NCBI GenBank assembly: GCA_025175895.1
Contig: CM045990.1
Location: 45,380,658 to 45,444,657, forward strand
Length of the DNA: 64,000 nt
Direction: 5' to 3'
Source of the DNA: Wurfbainia villosa
Taxonomy: Eukaryota > Streptophyta > Magnoliopsida > Zingiberales > Zingiberaceae
Under the pieces are notes generated by a model, which searched no databases, was not told the origin of the DNA, and saw only the letters and a program-made list of their open reading frames with translations. Shown piece after piece: positions 10,528 to 23,130 of this stretch. The first letter of the stretch is position 1. Each line of letters starts with the position of its first letter. A program made the translations under genes and the position numbers.

Positions 10528-12214
10528 TTTGTTTTACATTCTTGGATCTAGACTTCACAAGGATTATATTAGGCTACGATAGGGACCATAAGGAGGAGTT
10601 GGTTCTTGGCCACCCGATGGATCGGAACCACACAAACTTGATCCATCAATGATGTTCCATTCCACTAGAGGATCATCATTGAACTACCTCACCAACCCCC
10701 ATAAATTAATATGGGCTCCATATATTATTTGTACATTCATCTCCCCGTGTTTAAGATATCGAATGTCAGTCGATTAATTGATTCTTGACCATCGATTAAT
10801 TAACATCTAATTCCTCGAGTAGTACCACTCAACCTTATCATCATGTTGACTAAGTCAACCGGTGAGTTTACATGATGAACCTTATGAGCTCCTCGAGGGA
10901 CATCATCAACCTAATATATAGGACACGGTTTCCTCCTATAATCAACGACACACCATATAAATAATATCATTTCCCAACTTACCGGGCATATTGATTTAAT
11001 CCATCTAAATCTCACCCTCTGGTAAATCAAAGAAACAAATACTAAGTACATGTGCCCGTTATTATATCGGGATTAAGAGCATGTACAACATAATATCCGA
11101 GGTCCGATTCAATTATGTAGTCAGTACTAAATTGAATCACCTCTATGTCGGTCCTGCTCAATACACCTAAGTGTACTAGTGTAACTTTATGTTCAAGACA
11201 AAACAATACCAAGCTACACTACAACCATGCCAATGGTTTGTCCAAAACCATCTTGGTTGTGAGCCTCTACTTATATTATACAAGGGACTGATAACATGAT
11301 CTTCTGTGCCACACCAAGCACCATGTTATCTACAATGTAAAATATTAGACAATATGCACACATATAAATATATAAAGTGCAAACAATGATCATGTGATTC
11401 TTATTCCAAAATAAAATGTTCATACAAAAAGAGCTAGGCTTTCAGTATACATTCCAACAACTAGTGCACTTTGTGTGTATTGAGCAGGACCGACTTAGAG
11501 GTGATTCGATTTATTGCTGACTACATAATCAAATCAGACCTCAGATATTATTATGTACATGCTCTTAATCCCGATATAATAATGGGCACATATACTTAGT
11601 ATTCATTTCTTTGATTTACCAATGGGCGAGATTTATAGATTAAATCGATAGGCTCGGTAAGTTGAGAAATTGTATTATTTATATGGTGTGCCGTTGATTA
11701 TAGGAGGAAACGGTGTCCTATATATTAGGATGATGATGTCCCCTTGAGGAGCTCATAAGGTTCATCATGTAAACCCTGCAGGTGGACTTGGTCCGACATG
11801 ATAAAAAGGTTGAGTGGTACTACTTATGGAGTTAGATGTTGATTAATTAATGGTCAGTAAATTAATTAATCGACGGACATTCGAGATCTTAAACACGGGG
11901 AGAAAATGTACAAATAATATATGGAGCCCATATTAACTTATGAGGGTTGGTGAGGTAGATCAATGATAATCCTTTAGTGGATTGGATTATCATTTATGGA
12001 TTGAACTTTATGTGGGCTTGATCCATGGGTGGCCAAGATCCAACTCCTCCTCATGATCCCTATTGTAGCCTATTAACACCTCATGAAGCTTAGATCCAAT
12101 GGATGAAAAAAAAACTCTAGATTCAAAGGTAGAGATTAAATCTCTAGATCCGACAGTTGAGATTAAATCCCTAGAACCAATGGAGGAGATTAAATCATGG
12201 CTTATCCCTAACTC

Positions 12215-12223
12215 TATAAAAGG
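12215..12223 (+). promoter_or_regulatory. TATA box of the 5' Angela-like LTR
   Basis: CTATAAAAGG follows the 27-bp repeats and precedes the GGCGGCAA-rich leader. The same motif is at 18911-18919 in the 3' LTR. Confidence 0.65.
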
Positions 12224-13211
12224 AGGTGATAGGGGTGGGCGACAACTTGATGAAGGAGGGTTAGGGTTTGCTTCCTTATGGGCGGCAAGCAATCCTAGTT
12301 GGGATAGGATTAGGAGTGGGCAACTAGGGTTAGGTTTTGGGTGTTGGTGGTGGGCGGCAACTAGTGGAGGAGAAGACCTTTTCTTCTTCTTCCATGGTTG
12401 GTCAGCCCCTATTCTTCTTCCCTCTACCTTGGCCAGAGCTCAACCTATTCTTCTTCCCTTCATCCTTGGTCGGAAATTAGGAAAGCTTAGTTTAGGGTTT
12501 GGGCGGCAACAAGGAGGAGGATTGCTTTCCTTTCTCTTCTCTAAGTGTTGGCTAGCGCCCATGCCCTCTTTGATTCTCCTTTGGGCAGTTCTTATACTCC
12601 ATGTTCTCTTCCTTGGCCGGCGGTAACATCGAGTCTATTGACTTGGTGGCCGGTTCTAGATAGGAAGAAGAGTTTTGTTTGATGATCTTCCTTTGTTTGG
12701 AGTGAACAAGGAAAGGAAGATTAGTGATCTAGGAGGCTTCAACTTTTGGAAGATCATCGCCCACACGACGTCCAAAAGGAAGAAGGACATACAATAGAAG
12801 ATCAAGAGGTATAACAAGAGGTATAATCTTGTTTATTTTGATTAGTCTTCCTTTGTATTATGTTTATAATTGCTTTTCAATTATATGCATGTTTTATGTG
12901 GATGTTTACTTTATTTATGTGGCTAAATAATAATTGGATCCCGAACATAAACACAAAAGCCAGTGATCCGGACATCGTCTATTCCGCGGCTACTCGTAGA
13001 ATAGAGGTTGGTCGCTTGAACAACAAGTTCGTTCAAGTGACCTCTCTAAACGAATAGCACGATGATGACTTGGTTGTTTAGGCAATCCCTTTTGTCTAGG
13101 ATTAATTTTTTTTTATCCGAGGACATCGATGGGATCGCCATGAACAAACGACCGAGGTGAAGTGGGAAGCGAAGTTTCCCCTCACGGATCAATGAAACCA
13201 AACCCTTCAAT

Positions 13212-13228
13212 TGGTATCAGAGCCAAGG
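13212..13228 (+). other. Primer binding site (initiator-Met tRNA)
   Basis: TGGTATCAGAGCCAAGG lies 2 bp after the LTR. It is a full match to the plant initiator-Met site. Confidence 0.95.
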
Positions 13229-14374
13229 TTTCCGATTTTGTGTGTTTAGGATTTGGTTAATTTTTATGCACTTTTCATATATTATATGTGCCGGATAATA
13301 GTAGGATATGCGTAGTTTAACTCTTTGGTTGCAGGCATAAGATCCGACTATTATGGCCATATGTGTGTATGTAATTGTATGTGTGTAAATGTTTATTTTG
13401 TTGAATCCTCGGGGTTGACGAGGCTAGTATTTAATTTTTTGTAAATTAGATACGACATTGTTTAGCCACTCCTTTGATTTTAGTTTACTTTCGATCTAGA
13501 TTTCATGTACACTCCCTCGTGGAGTATAGAATCGATGGATGTAAATTAAAATAGATTTTAGTCTCGGCTCGGATCTCCGGATGGCTCGTACATGGCGTAG
13601 GAGGAGCGGACGAGAAGGCGATGCGACGGGAGACATATTGAAGACAAAAGCCATAATAGTTGGAAAATAATTTATTTTTCATATTTATTGCTTATTGTTT
13701 GATATGCATGTCGTAGGCTAGAAAATTCCTCAATTTCAAATTACTAAGTGGGAGAGGGATATTTTTATAAATTCCCATGGCCTCCATTACGATTTGACAT
13801 GTGATGCAAACAAACTTGCGCGTCGGCTCTGAGTACCTTCCTCCCCATCGGATGGGTTTGTTTGCGGATCACAAGGTCGAATATGTTTATAGAAAATTAT
13901 TAAGGAGCGTGTGTACTTCCCCATCGTAAGGCACATAACCAGAGATAATTACCTTGGTACCAAGTAATGGTGAACACTTAGATACAAATATAAGTATCCT
14001 CCCCATCGGAGTCACTGCTTTTATTTGTAGGGCCGAAGAGAAACCAACTATTAATTTTATTTGTCAAAAAGTTAGGTTGACAAGATAGTAAAATTAATGG
14101 GTAAAACCTCCTCTTACAAATGTAGAATTCGTATACGTCCACACTATTGTGGCATACGATATTCTCGGTGTTTTGAGATGTTAGTTGATTTTAAAATTTT
14201 ATTATTTGAGGAATAAATAATTTTTTGAAATCTAAAGTAATGATCTATGTGATTCTTAGGATTTTCAAAAATGACTTTAAGTCCACTTGCTATGATACTA
14301 AAGGAAAATAAACTTATTGTACCCAAATAATGTTGATTAGAAAAGAATCTAGATATTGTCTTATCTACTAAGGA
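13229..14374 (+). other. Leader and eroded gag start of the Angela-like Copia
   Basis: No supported reading frame. The motif CCCCATCG occurs four times (near 13845, 13920, 14004 and at a looser copy), each before a GGA or TAAG context. This may be an old short tandem structure in the leader. The N-terminal gag should lie here but is not recognisable. Confidence 0.5.
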
Positions 14375-14699
14375 GTATAAGTATGTACTCTTCGAAGAGT
14401 GTCCTCCTAAGCCTACGAATGAGCTGGAAGTCCTTGGAGTTGACATCGATGGGGAAACCCAGGTCGATATCATTCTCCAGTCGACAGAAAGGCTTGCTCA
14501 GGCTCAGGCCATGGTTGCTCAGAAGGTTTCTACTTCTAAACTGAAAAAGCAAGAAGAAGAAGAAACAAGGTGGAGCAAAGGTGGTGGGAGGATCTCAGGG
14601 ATGAGTGAAGAAGCCAAAAGGCAAGTACTTCACTTGCAAGCAGGGTGAACATTAGAAGAAGGACTGTCCCAATCCGAAGTAGAACAAAGGTATATCCTT
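14375..14699 (+). pseudogene. Copia gag C-terminus with broken zinc knuckle
   Basis: The only recognisable part is near 14620-14680, where one frame reads GKYFTCKQGEH, stop, KKDCPNPK. This corresponds to a CCHC zinc knuckle in which the first Cys spacing is damaged and the usual HW-KKDC tryptophan codon TGG has become TAG. The knuckle binds genomic RNA in the capsid. Upstream sequence is in several frames with stops. Confidence in gag identity rests on this motif and on its position directly before the protease. Confidence 0.6.
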
Positions 14700-16062
14700 T
14701 GGTCTAGTCGTTGAAACATGGTTAGCGGTGTTATCTATCGACACCTGGTGAGTAGATATGGGAGCCTCTGATCATGTCTGCAATATTTTGCAGGGGTTCT
14801 AGGAAACCCAACGACAAGCTGAGGGAGAGATTACCGTTTACTTGAGCAATGCCATGAAGGTGGCGGCTATTGCAGTGAGAGACGTTTTATTTATCTTTTG
14901 AGAAAAATAAAACTTTGGTTCTAGAAAATTCCCTTTATGTACCTTTATTTAGAAAGAATTTAATTTCAGTTTCTAAATTGTTTATGGATGGATATTCTAT
15001 TTCTTTTAATGACAGAGTTGTTATAAAAAGGAATAGAGAGAATATCTGTTCAGGTACATTGATAGGAAATTTATATACACTTGAACCAAAATCTCCCATG
15101 ATGCAAATTGAAATTAATTACTCATCTTCTAATTCCAATAAGAGAAAAGAATCTTCGAAGATAAACCAAACATATCTTTGACATCTTAGGCTTGGTCATA
15201 TTAACCTAAGCAGAATTCAAAGGTTGATAGCTGATGGACCTTTGGGTTCATTAGTGGTGGAGGATTTCCCAACCTGTGAATCTTGCTTGGAGGGTAAAAT
15301 GACCAAGAGGCCTTTTAAGGCCAAGGGGTATAGAGCCAAAGATGTGTTAGAATTGGTTCATTTTGATTTATGTGGTCCTATGTCTATCCAGGATAGAGGT
15401 AGTTTTGAGTATTTCGTCTCTTTTATAGACGATTATTCGAGATATGAATACATTTACTTGATGCGTCGCAAGTCTGAATGCTTTGACAAGTTCAAAGAAT
15501 TCAAGGCTGAATTGAGAAACGTCAAGGTAAAAGTATCAAGACACTACGATATGATCATGGTGGCGAGTACCTCTTAGGAGAGTTTAGGAACTACTTATCA
15601 GAGGCTGAGATTCAATCCCAATTGTCTGCACCTTGCACACCCCAGCAGAACGGTGTAGCAGAGCGAAGGAAGAGGACTCTTATGGAGATGGTTAGATCGA
15701 TGATGAGTTATTCTGAGTTGCCAGATTCATTCTGGGGATATGCTCTAGATACAACGGTGTACATTCTGAACTTGGTTCCATCTAAATCAGTGCCTTCTAC
15801 TCCCACAGAGTTGTGGACTGGGCGAAAGCCTAGTCTAAGACATATTCGGATATGGGGGAGTCCAGCACATGTGCTGAAGGCAGATGCTGGTAAGTTGAAA
15901 CCTCGTACAGAAGTATGCATGTTCGTTGGCTATCCTAGAGGAACGAAGGGTGGTTTGTTTTATAGTCCTAGAGATCAGAGGGTGATCGTTAGCACGAACG
16001 CCAGATTTCTAGAGGAAGACTATGTGATGAGCCACAAGCCCAAGAGTAAAATTGTTCTGTAG
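14700..16062 (+). pseudogene. Copia pol: protease and integrase
   Basis: The protease remnant is near 14730-14890: IDTW, stop, VDMGASDHVCN, with the active-site DTGA replaced by DMGA, then KVAAIAV. From 14915 the frame gives FRKNLISVSKL. The HHCC integrase finger follows: HLRLGH at about 15181, CESCLEGK at about 15280. The integrase core is next, with Asp in VHFDLCGPM and Asp in FIDDYSRY. A frameshift near 15570 separates this from the catalytic Glu segment TPQQNGVAERRKRT at 15637. The C-terminal part runs through FVGYPRGTKGG to a stop at 16060-16062. It once cut gag-pol and inserted cDNA. It is now inactive because of at least one frameshift and stops at 15179-15181 and upstream. Confidence 0.9.
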
Positions 16063-16079
16063 GAATTAAAAGGAGAATT

Positions 16080-17815
16080 CACTTCTTCAGTACCACCGGT
16101 ACAAGAGGATATACCACAAGTCACTGCACTGCGTGTCACAGAGGATACACAGGAGATACCTCGTTGTAGTGGGAGGGTTGTTAGACAGCCTAATAGATTC
16201 ATGTTCTTGGGAGAATCTTCTGATTTGGTCCCTGGCGAACATGAACCTGATCCCTGGACATATGACGAGGCAATCCAAGATAAAAATGTAGTATCTTGGC
16301 AAATTGAAATGAATACTGAGATTGAATCTATGGATTCAAATCAGGTATGAGAGCTAGTGGAACCACCCGATGGTGTAAAAAAACCATTGGATGCAAGTGG
16401 ATCTACAAAAGAAAGAGAGGAATAGATGGGAAGGTTGAGACCTTCAAAGCGAAGTTTGTTGCAATGGGGTATACTCAGAAAGAGGGTATCAATTATGAGG
16501 AGACCTTTTCGTCGGTAGCCATGCTTAAGTCTATCCGGGTTCTCTTATGAATTGCAGCTCATATGGATTATGAGGTGTGACAGATAGATGTCAAGACAAC
16601 TTTCCTTAATGGAAGTCTTGAGGAAAACATCTATATGGAGCAACCAGAGGGATTCATTGCTAAAGGCAAAAGAGCATCTCGTATGTAAGCTTAATCGGTC
16701 CATTTATGGATTCAAGCAAGGTTCGAGGTCTTGGAACATCCGATTTGATGAGGTAATCCAGTCTTATGAATTTATTCAAAGTCTAGATGAGTCTTGTGTA
16801 TACAAGAGATGTGACGAAAATGTAGTGGTATTTCTTGTACTATACGTAGATAACATTTTGGTGATTGGCAACAATATCAAGGTGTTATCGGACGTAAGGG
16901 TATGGTTGTCCAAACAGTTTGATATGAAAAACTTGGGAGAAGTGGGACACATCCTTGAGATCAAGGTTGTAAGGGATTGCAGGAAAAGGATGTTGTACTT
17001 ATCCCATGCTTCATACATAGACACAAAGGTGGATCGTTTTAGCATGCAGAACTCCAAGAAGGGTTTTTTACCTTTCAGGCATGGAGTTCCTTTATCTAAG
17101 GAGATGTGTCCTAGAACATCTGAGGAGATAGAGGAGATGAAGGTGGTTCCTTATGCTTCGGCAGTAGGAAGCCTCATGTATGCGATGCTATGCACAAGAC
17201 CAGATATCTACTTTTCTGTGGGCATGGTCAGCAGATATCAGAGTAATCCAGGACAGGGACATTGGACTGCGGTAAAGTATATATTGAAGTACCTGAGAAG
17301 GACTTGGGATTATATGCTAGTTTACCAGGCAGACCAATTACTCCCTGTGGGTTACACGAATTCTGACTTCCAATCTGATAGGGATAACAGTAAGTCTACC
17401 TCAGGTTTTGTGTTTACTTTGGGAGGTGGAACCATTGTATGGAGGAGTGTCAAGCAGAAATGCATGGCGGACTCCACCATGGAAGCTGAGTATGTGGCAG
17501 CCTCTGAGGCGGTCAAAGAAGTTGTGTGGCTCAGGAACTTACTGATGGACTTGGATGTGATTCCTAGTTTGTCCAGAACTATCACAATATATTGTGATAA
17601 TAATGGTGCAGTTGCAAACTCGAAGGAACTACGAGCCCATAAGGTAAGTAAATACATAGAGTGCAAGTACCACCTGATACGAGAAATCATAAAGGAGGTA
17701 GAAGTTGCTGTCGCCTAGATTGCATCAGAGGATGACCTGGTAGACCTTTTCACTAAGGCCCTTCTAGCGAGAGCTTTGATAGGCATGTGGAGGGAAGGGG
17801 AATCAGATGTATGAC
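16080..17815 (+). pseudogene. Copia pol: reverse transcriptase and RNase H
   Basis: RT begins near 16260 (YDEAIQD, EMNTEIESM). It continues with KWIYKRK at 16397, YTQKEGINYEETFSSVA, the DVKTTFLNG segment at 16590, and KLNRSIYGFKQGSRSWN at about 16690 after a frameshift near 16670. The active site reads YVDN instead of YVDD at about 16843. RNase H has YTNSDF (the first Asp changed to Asn), STMEAEY, YCDNNGA, and after a stop at 17716-17718 DLVDLFTKAL. Both polymerase and RNase H therefore lack a catalytic Asp. The early in-frame stop (16350) and the stop at 16548 add to the loss. Confidence 0.92.
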
Positions 17816-17844
17816 AGTATAAGGACAACATAGTCTTTTAGTAT

Positions 17845-17855
17845 AAGTGGGAGAT
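17845..17855 (+). other. Polypurine tract of the Angela-like Copia
   Basis: AAGTGGGAGAT directly precedes the 3' LTR. It primes plus-strand DNA synthesis. Confidence 0.85.
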
Positions 17856-19905
17856 TATTGGGATGTATATTGAAAAGTCTATCTTTTGTATGAACATCTT
17901 TATTTTTTGAAATAAGAATCACATGATCATTGTTTGCATATTTTTATGGCTATGCATATTGTCTAATACATTACATTGTAGATAACATGGTGTGTGGTGT
18001 CACACAGGAGATCATGTTATCGGCTCCTTGTAAAGTATAAGTAAAGGCTCACAACCGAGATGACTTTGGACAAACCATTGGTATAGTTGTAGTGTGATTT
18101 GGTATTGGTTTGTCTTGACCATAGAATCACACTAGTGCACTTTGTGTGTATTGAGCAGGACTGACTTAGAGGTGATTCGATTTATTGTTGACTACATAAT
18201 CGAATCAGACCTCAGATATTATTATGTACATGCTCTTAATCCTGATATAATAACGAGCACATATACTTAGTATTCATTTCTTTGATTTACCAAAGGGAGA
18301 GATTTATAGATTAACTCGATAGGCTCGGTAAGTTGGGAAATGGTATTATTTATATGGTGTCGTTGATTATAGGAGGAAACAGTGTCCTATATATTAGGAT
18401 GATGATATCCCCTTGAGGAGCTCATAAGGTTCATCATGTAAACCCTGCAGGTGGACTTGGTCCGGCATGATGAAAAGGTTGAGTGGTACTACTCATGGAG
18501 TTAGATGTTGATTAATTAATGGTTAGTAAATTAATTAATCGACGGACATTTGAGAACTTAAACACGGGGAGAAAATGTACAAATAATATATGGAGCCCAT
18601 ATTAAATTATGAGGGTTGGTGAGGTAGATCAATGATAATCCTTTAGTGGATTGGATTATCATTTATGGATCAGACTTTATGTGGGCTTGATCCATGGGTG
18701 GCCAAGATCCAACTCCTCCTCATGGTCCGTATTGTAGCCTATTAACACCTCATGAAGCTTAGATCCAATGGATGAAAACAAAACTCTAGATCCAAAGGTA
18801 CAGATTAAATCTCTAGATCCGACGGTTGAGATTAAATCTCTAGATCCGACGGTTGAGATTAAATCCCTAGAACCAATGGAGGAGATTAAATAATGGCTTA
18901 TCCCTAACTCTATAAAAGGAGGTGATAGGGGTGGGCGGCAACTTGATGAAGGAGGGTTAGGGTTTGCTTCCTTATGGGCGGCAAGCAATCCTAGTTGGGA
19001 TAGGATTAGGAGTGGGTGGCTAGGGTGAGGTTTTGGGTGTTGGTTGTGGGCAGCAACTAGTGGAGGAGAAGACCTTTTCTTTTTCTTCCAAGGTTGGCCA
19101 ACCCCTATTCTTCTTCCCTCTACCTTGGTCGGAGCTCAACCTATTCTTCTTCCCTTCATCCTTGGCCGGAAATTAGGAGAGCTTAGTTTAGGGTTTGGGC
19201 GGCAACAAGGAGGAGGATTGCTTTCCTTTCTCTTCTCCAAGTGTTGGCTGGCGCCCATGCCCTCTTTGATTCTCCTTTGGCCGGTTCCTATACTCCATGT
19301 TCTCTTCCTTGGCTGGCGGTAATATCGAGTCTATTGACTTGGTGGCTGGTTCTAGATAGGAAGAAGAGTTTTGTTTGATGATCTTCCTTTGTTCGGAGTG
19401 AACAAGGAAAGGAAGATTGGTGATCTAGGAGGCTTCAACTTTTGGAAGATCATCGCCCACACGACGTCCAAAAGGAGGAAGAACATATAATAGAAGATCA
19501 AGAGGTATAACAAGAGGTATAATCTTGTTTATTTTGATTAGTCTTCCTTTGTATTTTGTTTATAATTGCTTTTCAATTATATGCATGTTTTATGTGGATG
19601 TTTACTTTATGTATGTGGCTAAATAATAATTGGATCCCGAACATAAACACAAAGCTGGCGATCCGGACATTGTCTATTCCACGGCTACTCGTAGAATAGA
19701 GGTTGGTCGCTTGAACAACAAGTTTGTTCAAGTGACCTCTCTAAACGAATAGCACGACGATGACTTGGTTGTTTAGGCAATCCCTTTTGTCTAGGATTAT
19801 TATTTTTTTAATCCGGGGACATCGATGGGATCGCCATGAACAAACGACCGAGGTGAAGTGGGAAGCGAAGTTTCCCCTCACGGATCAATGAAACCAAACC
19901 CTTCA
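17856..19905 (+). repeat. 3' LTR of the Angela-like Copia (2050 bp)
   Basis: Aligns end to end with the 5' LTR once the solo LTR is removed. It has four 27-bp GATTAAATC...GATCC units near 18785-18890 where the 5' LTR has three. A TATA box lies at 18911-18919. The last base before target copy GTATC is the A of CCCTTCA. Confidence 0.93.
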
Positions 19906-20689
19906 GTATCGCCTAAGCATAGTGGAAAGAAAGTCAAACACACGTAGATATAATAGAGAGCAACTACCAATTGTCAAATCAAACTTATGGTGAGAATTTA
20001 ATATGAACCAATATTGTTTATGTATACAAGCTACTCCCTAATCCTAGAATTGAAAGTACTATTCTATAAATACGAAGGAAGAATCACAAAACATGTTTAT
20101 GTTTGAATACAATAGAAATAAAGCGCAGAAATAGAGATATACGATGCTTCATGATCTTCTCTCCGGCATTGTATTGCAAGTTGTGGACCTCTGACAGTGT
20201 TCCCCCTCCCCGCTGTGAGTTACCGAAGCTTTTTAGGGCTTCGATGTGCCATCCTAGCCATCGTGCCTACTCCGTAAGGTTTGGGCGGAGCCATCCTTAT
20301 TTAGACATCGCCTCAGACTGCTGCAAAATCCGAAAAAAGCCCTAGTCGTGCAAATCCATCAGGTCGCCACACGATCGTGTGTTTCCACACGGCCAGGCCG
20401 TGTGAGGCCCTGGGGTGTTGTTCTTCGCCCATTGGACACGGTTGTGTGAATCCACACGCCCTGGCCGTGTCCCACTCTGTGTCTAGCTGTGAAAGTCCTT
20501 TTGCTTCGAAAACGCATCTTTTTCACCAGAAAAGCTAACCTGCACACAAAAGTACAACGAGCAGACCTCCGAACCAAAAAATAGGCAATGCGTGCAAAAA
20601 TAGAGTAACATATGTATGAAACTAACACAAAATGTAACAAGATGTGAGTGAAAACTACTCCTAAAATCCTATATGTTTTGCTCACATCA

Positions 20690-20703
20690 CTTCCCCCAGA
20701 CTT
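20690..20703 (-). other. Polypurine tract of C
   Basis: The minus strand reads AAGTCTGGGGGAAG up to the 3' LTR. This fixes the element's orientation. Confidence 0.85.
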
Positions 20704-21594
20704 AAATCTTTGCTTGTCCTCAAGCAAACCTCAGTGCCATAAAATTTTAAAAAGATATTGTTCAATAATTAGCTTGCTAACTAAATTTATCAGGTGGTAT
20801 TTGCAATCAAAGCAAAACAGATATGTTCTAAAAATTCACTAAGTTAGCTCCTCGTGCTAGGCGAATCATTCTTAGGGGATAGTCGTTCCATGATGACTTA
20901 AGTCATCACCCCATAGCTTTCCTAAGGTTTCTGGCTCTTAGGCACTTACCTGCCCAAAGCGAGGGTCGTTCCCTAGATCTAGCATAAAGTCTCAAAGGCA
21001 TGCTCGGTATTGAGAGAAATTGGGAGGTGTTTCCCCAGTAACCTAACTCGGTCTCAAAGGGGCACCTAGCAATTTCCACCCACGATAACTATTTTTTTAT
21101 CCCTCTCAATCTCTTTTTTTTTTCGGCTCACAGGGATTTCGATTTTTCCGAATGGGCTTACACAATCTGAGTATCTCCAGTAACTAAAATGCTAAACCTA
21201 GAGTCACCTATGGATTCCAAAGTACTAGAGTACTGAAGTGAATCATAACTAAGTATGTACTAGATTCTCCCTTTTAGACTGTTCGACATGTGTAAGTGAA
21301 AAAACAAAGCTAACCAGTGTAAGTCTAGAACATTCAATAGAGAGAATAAAATAAAATACCACAAGATAAATGGAGTTAAGCTACCTATGGGAACAACTCA
21401 TGCAAGCAACTTTCAAAAATACTACTGAGGTAGCTTTACAGACACCAAAAATTAAGTACTGAAAGAAACTCAACGACTCATGCATGCATGAACAAATGAA
21501 TGAAAATACCAGAAAATAAACTACTGCTAGGAAACAAAACAAAATAAATCTTGGGGTCCCTCCAGACTTAAACAAAAATATACCTCTAATATGG
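20704..21594 (-). other. 3' noncoding region of C
   Basis: No gene supported. It separates the ORF1-like frame from the polypurine tract. A second purine-rich motif, AGTCTGGAGGGACC on the minus strand at about 21553-21566, lies near the end of the coding part. Confidence 0.6.
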
Positions 21595-23130
21595 TGGACG
21601 AGGTGGAAAGTCTGGGAGCCTCGGCATCTCTAGATCCTGGGAGAACCTACTGCTGAGCCACTGATGCCACATATACATGTGGTCGATCTAGGAATTGGTG
21701 GATGCAGCGGCTGCTTGGTGCTCCTCCTCCCTAGCCCACTGTGCCTGCTGGGCGTGCATATGCTGCCGCATCTCCTTGCGGTAGGCGGCCTCATCCTAGC
21801 GACGAGCAGCCTCCTCCTGGAAGTATATGCGGGTCTCATTGTAAAACTCCTCAACCCACTGGAAATACTCCCGGAATCCCTGGAACTCCGTCTACTAGTA
21901 GGCACTCTGCTCCTCCCATCATTGCCTCTGCGTCTGCTACTCAGTGTAAATGACGTCGAGGCATGATCGGAACTCCGAGAAATCATAGGCCGACGTACCT
22001 ACATCCTGCTTAAAAGTAGAAAAAGGTGGTGGTGTAGGTGTAGGCTCATGTCGGCATGGACTGGGTGGGCTCCTATGCATGTGTGGACTGGAGGGAGAGT
22101 GATATAAAGGTGGAGAGATGGGCGCTGATGTGGATGGTCCCTCATGTGGAGGGGACTCCACTATCAGGTCTAAGCGCCAGTTGACACGTATAGCGATGGT
22201 GGTACGATCCGAGTCGAGGAGCCTAAGGGTCGTAAGATTTTTCCTTACAAAGCATAAGGAGTCTCCTTCTCTTACAATCATCTTCATGGCCATACATACT
22301 CCTAGTCTGATCCTAGGGCTCCCCTCTATACTCTCCAATATTGTGTAATCGTACCCCATCCTATATCAAATGTGGGTAAGTAGGCCTCCCACATTGATCT
22401 CACTGCATGCTGCTTTGCCCATCTTCACTAAGTGTCTGATGAAGTGGGACCCTACATCGATGTTACTCCTCTCTTGTAGAATATCTCATAGGCAAAGAAG
22501 CTCGCTAGCTCTAACTACACCGTCACTCTCCCCATGACCAAATATAGTACTGACCATGACGCGGTGAAGGTATCAAAAGATGGGGTTTTGGAGGCGCGAC
22601 GCTTTGGCCCTAGACGGGTCATAAGCGTGCTCCCCTGTCAACTCAGTCCAAATCATGCGAGAGTTGCACCCATTAGGGGTTCTTCTCTCTCCCCCGCTTG
22701 GCAAGCCAAAGCATGAGTTCCATTGGTGAAGGGTCCACTCATGCTCTATGTTAAAAAACCTAAAAGTTATCCTACCCTCCTCGCTCTCTCTGCCCGTTAA
22801 AACTTCCGCCTCTAAAGAACTCAAAAATTCTAAAGCTATCCTAGGGTAGGTTAGGTGCCTTATTCCCATAATCTCATCCCACCCTATTTTTGCAAATAGG
22901 GTTTGCATGTCACCCAACAAAATTAAAGATTCTAGAAAATCCTCATCTAAGTACCTAGTAGCAGTAAGTTTATGAGTAGAGAGCATATTGTATCTATCCC
23001 TATGTTCATTATTGCGAAAAAATAGAGGGGGTAGGGCGTTACCCTCCTCCGGTGCTTGAGGGGCATTGGCTATCCTTGTTCGTCGCTCTGAGGCGCTGGA
23101 TCGGGATGCTATGGTCTTGGTCCTCTTCAT
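21595..23130 (-). pseudogene. Athila ORF1-like (putative plant transposon protein) frame
   Basis: The frame from ATG at 23130 gives 185 codons. It has an acidic-basic start, a LTATRYLDEDFLESL segment, then RFFNIEHEW and CFGLPSGGE. After a stop near 22575 the same protein continues with GVVRASELL and INVGGLL, then through 22359-21937 (VREGDSLCFV, a Pro/Ser/His-rich hinge) and an Arg/Glu/Gln-rich helical tail (FREYFQWVEEFYNE, MRQHMHAQQAQW) down to about 21600. Domains of this type occur in Athila-like elements and in plant transposon proteins of unknown function. Here it sits immediately after the protease, where pol should be. Several in-frame stops (for example near 22575, 22500 and 21955) make it a pseudogene. 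Confidence 0.7.

Larger units (their letters stand above)
9362..11459 (-). mobile_element. Solo LTR of a related Copia
   Basis: Termini are TGTTGGGAG and ATTCCAACA with ACTAG on both sides (9357-9361 and 11460-11464). Read on the minus strand it begins TGTTGGAATGTATACTG and resembles the LTR of its host across much of its length, including the Leu-tract and GGATCTAGGG regions, but it is a distinct subfamily. There is no internal region. It formed by LTR-LTR recombination after insertion. Confidence 0.92.
9082..13209 (+). repeat. 5' LTR of the Angela-like Copia, with inserted solo LTR
   Basis: It begins TGATGGGATGTATAC (the 3' LTR begins TATTGGGATGTATAT; the likely ancestor is TGTTGGGATG) and ends CCCTTCA. 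After removing the solo LTR and one target copy it is about 2.03 kb, against 2.05 kb for the 3' LTR. The difference is about one 27-bp repeat unit near 12120-12200. In a stretch of roughly 170 bp aligned by eye from 11490 to 18320 I counted about ten differences, so the insertion is not recent. The small open frame over 12099-12626 is not preserved in the 3' LTR and I do not call it a gene. Confidence 0.9.
9082..19905 (+). mobile_element. Angela/Tork-like Ty1/Copia element, degenerate
   Basis: Complete element with a 5' LTR, Met-type primer site, degenerate gag, protease, integrase, RT and RNase H, a polypurine tract and a 3' LTR. Flanks are GTATA (9077-9081) and GTATC (19906-19910), a 4-of-5 match; the undisturbed target in the other C LTR reads ATATC. 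The 5' LTR carries a solo LTR insertion. Coding parts contain frameshifts and stops and substitutions of catalytic residues, so it cannot be autonomous now. Confidence 0.92.
8494..20689 (-). repeat. 3' LTR of C (left), split by the Angela-like Copia
   Basis: It begins TGATGCGCACAGAC and ends CTCACATCA. Its two parts, 8494-9081 and 19911-20689, add up to 1367 bp against 1366 bp for the right LTR. Continuity across the insertion (CACCTC, GTAT, CGCC) is visible in the right LTR at about 26371-26386. Confidence 0.92.

Noticed and set aside
12099..12626. 175-codon frame in the Angela-like 5' LTR
   Set aside because: The equivalent part of the 3' LTR is frameshifted (only 92 codons at 19044-19322); it is leader DNA with repeated GGCGGC and TTCTTCC words.
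20360..20470. CACACGGCC...GGCCGTGTG inverted motifs as an operator or MITE
   Set aside because: Part of the C LTR, present in both LTRs with changes; too short and without target duplication for a MITE.
21664..21966. Leu-rich plus-strand frames opposite the C element
   Set aside because: Shadow of the Arg/Glu/Gln-rich ORF1-like tail on the minus strand.
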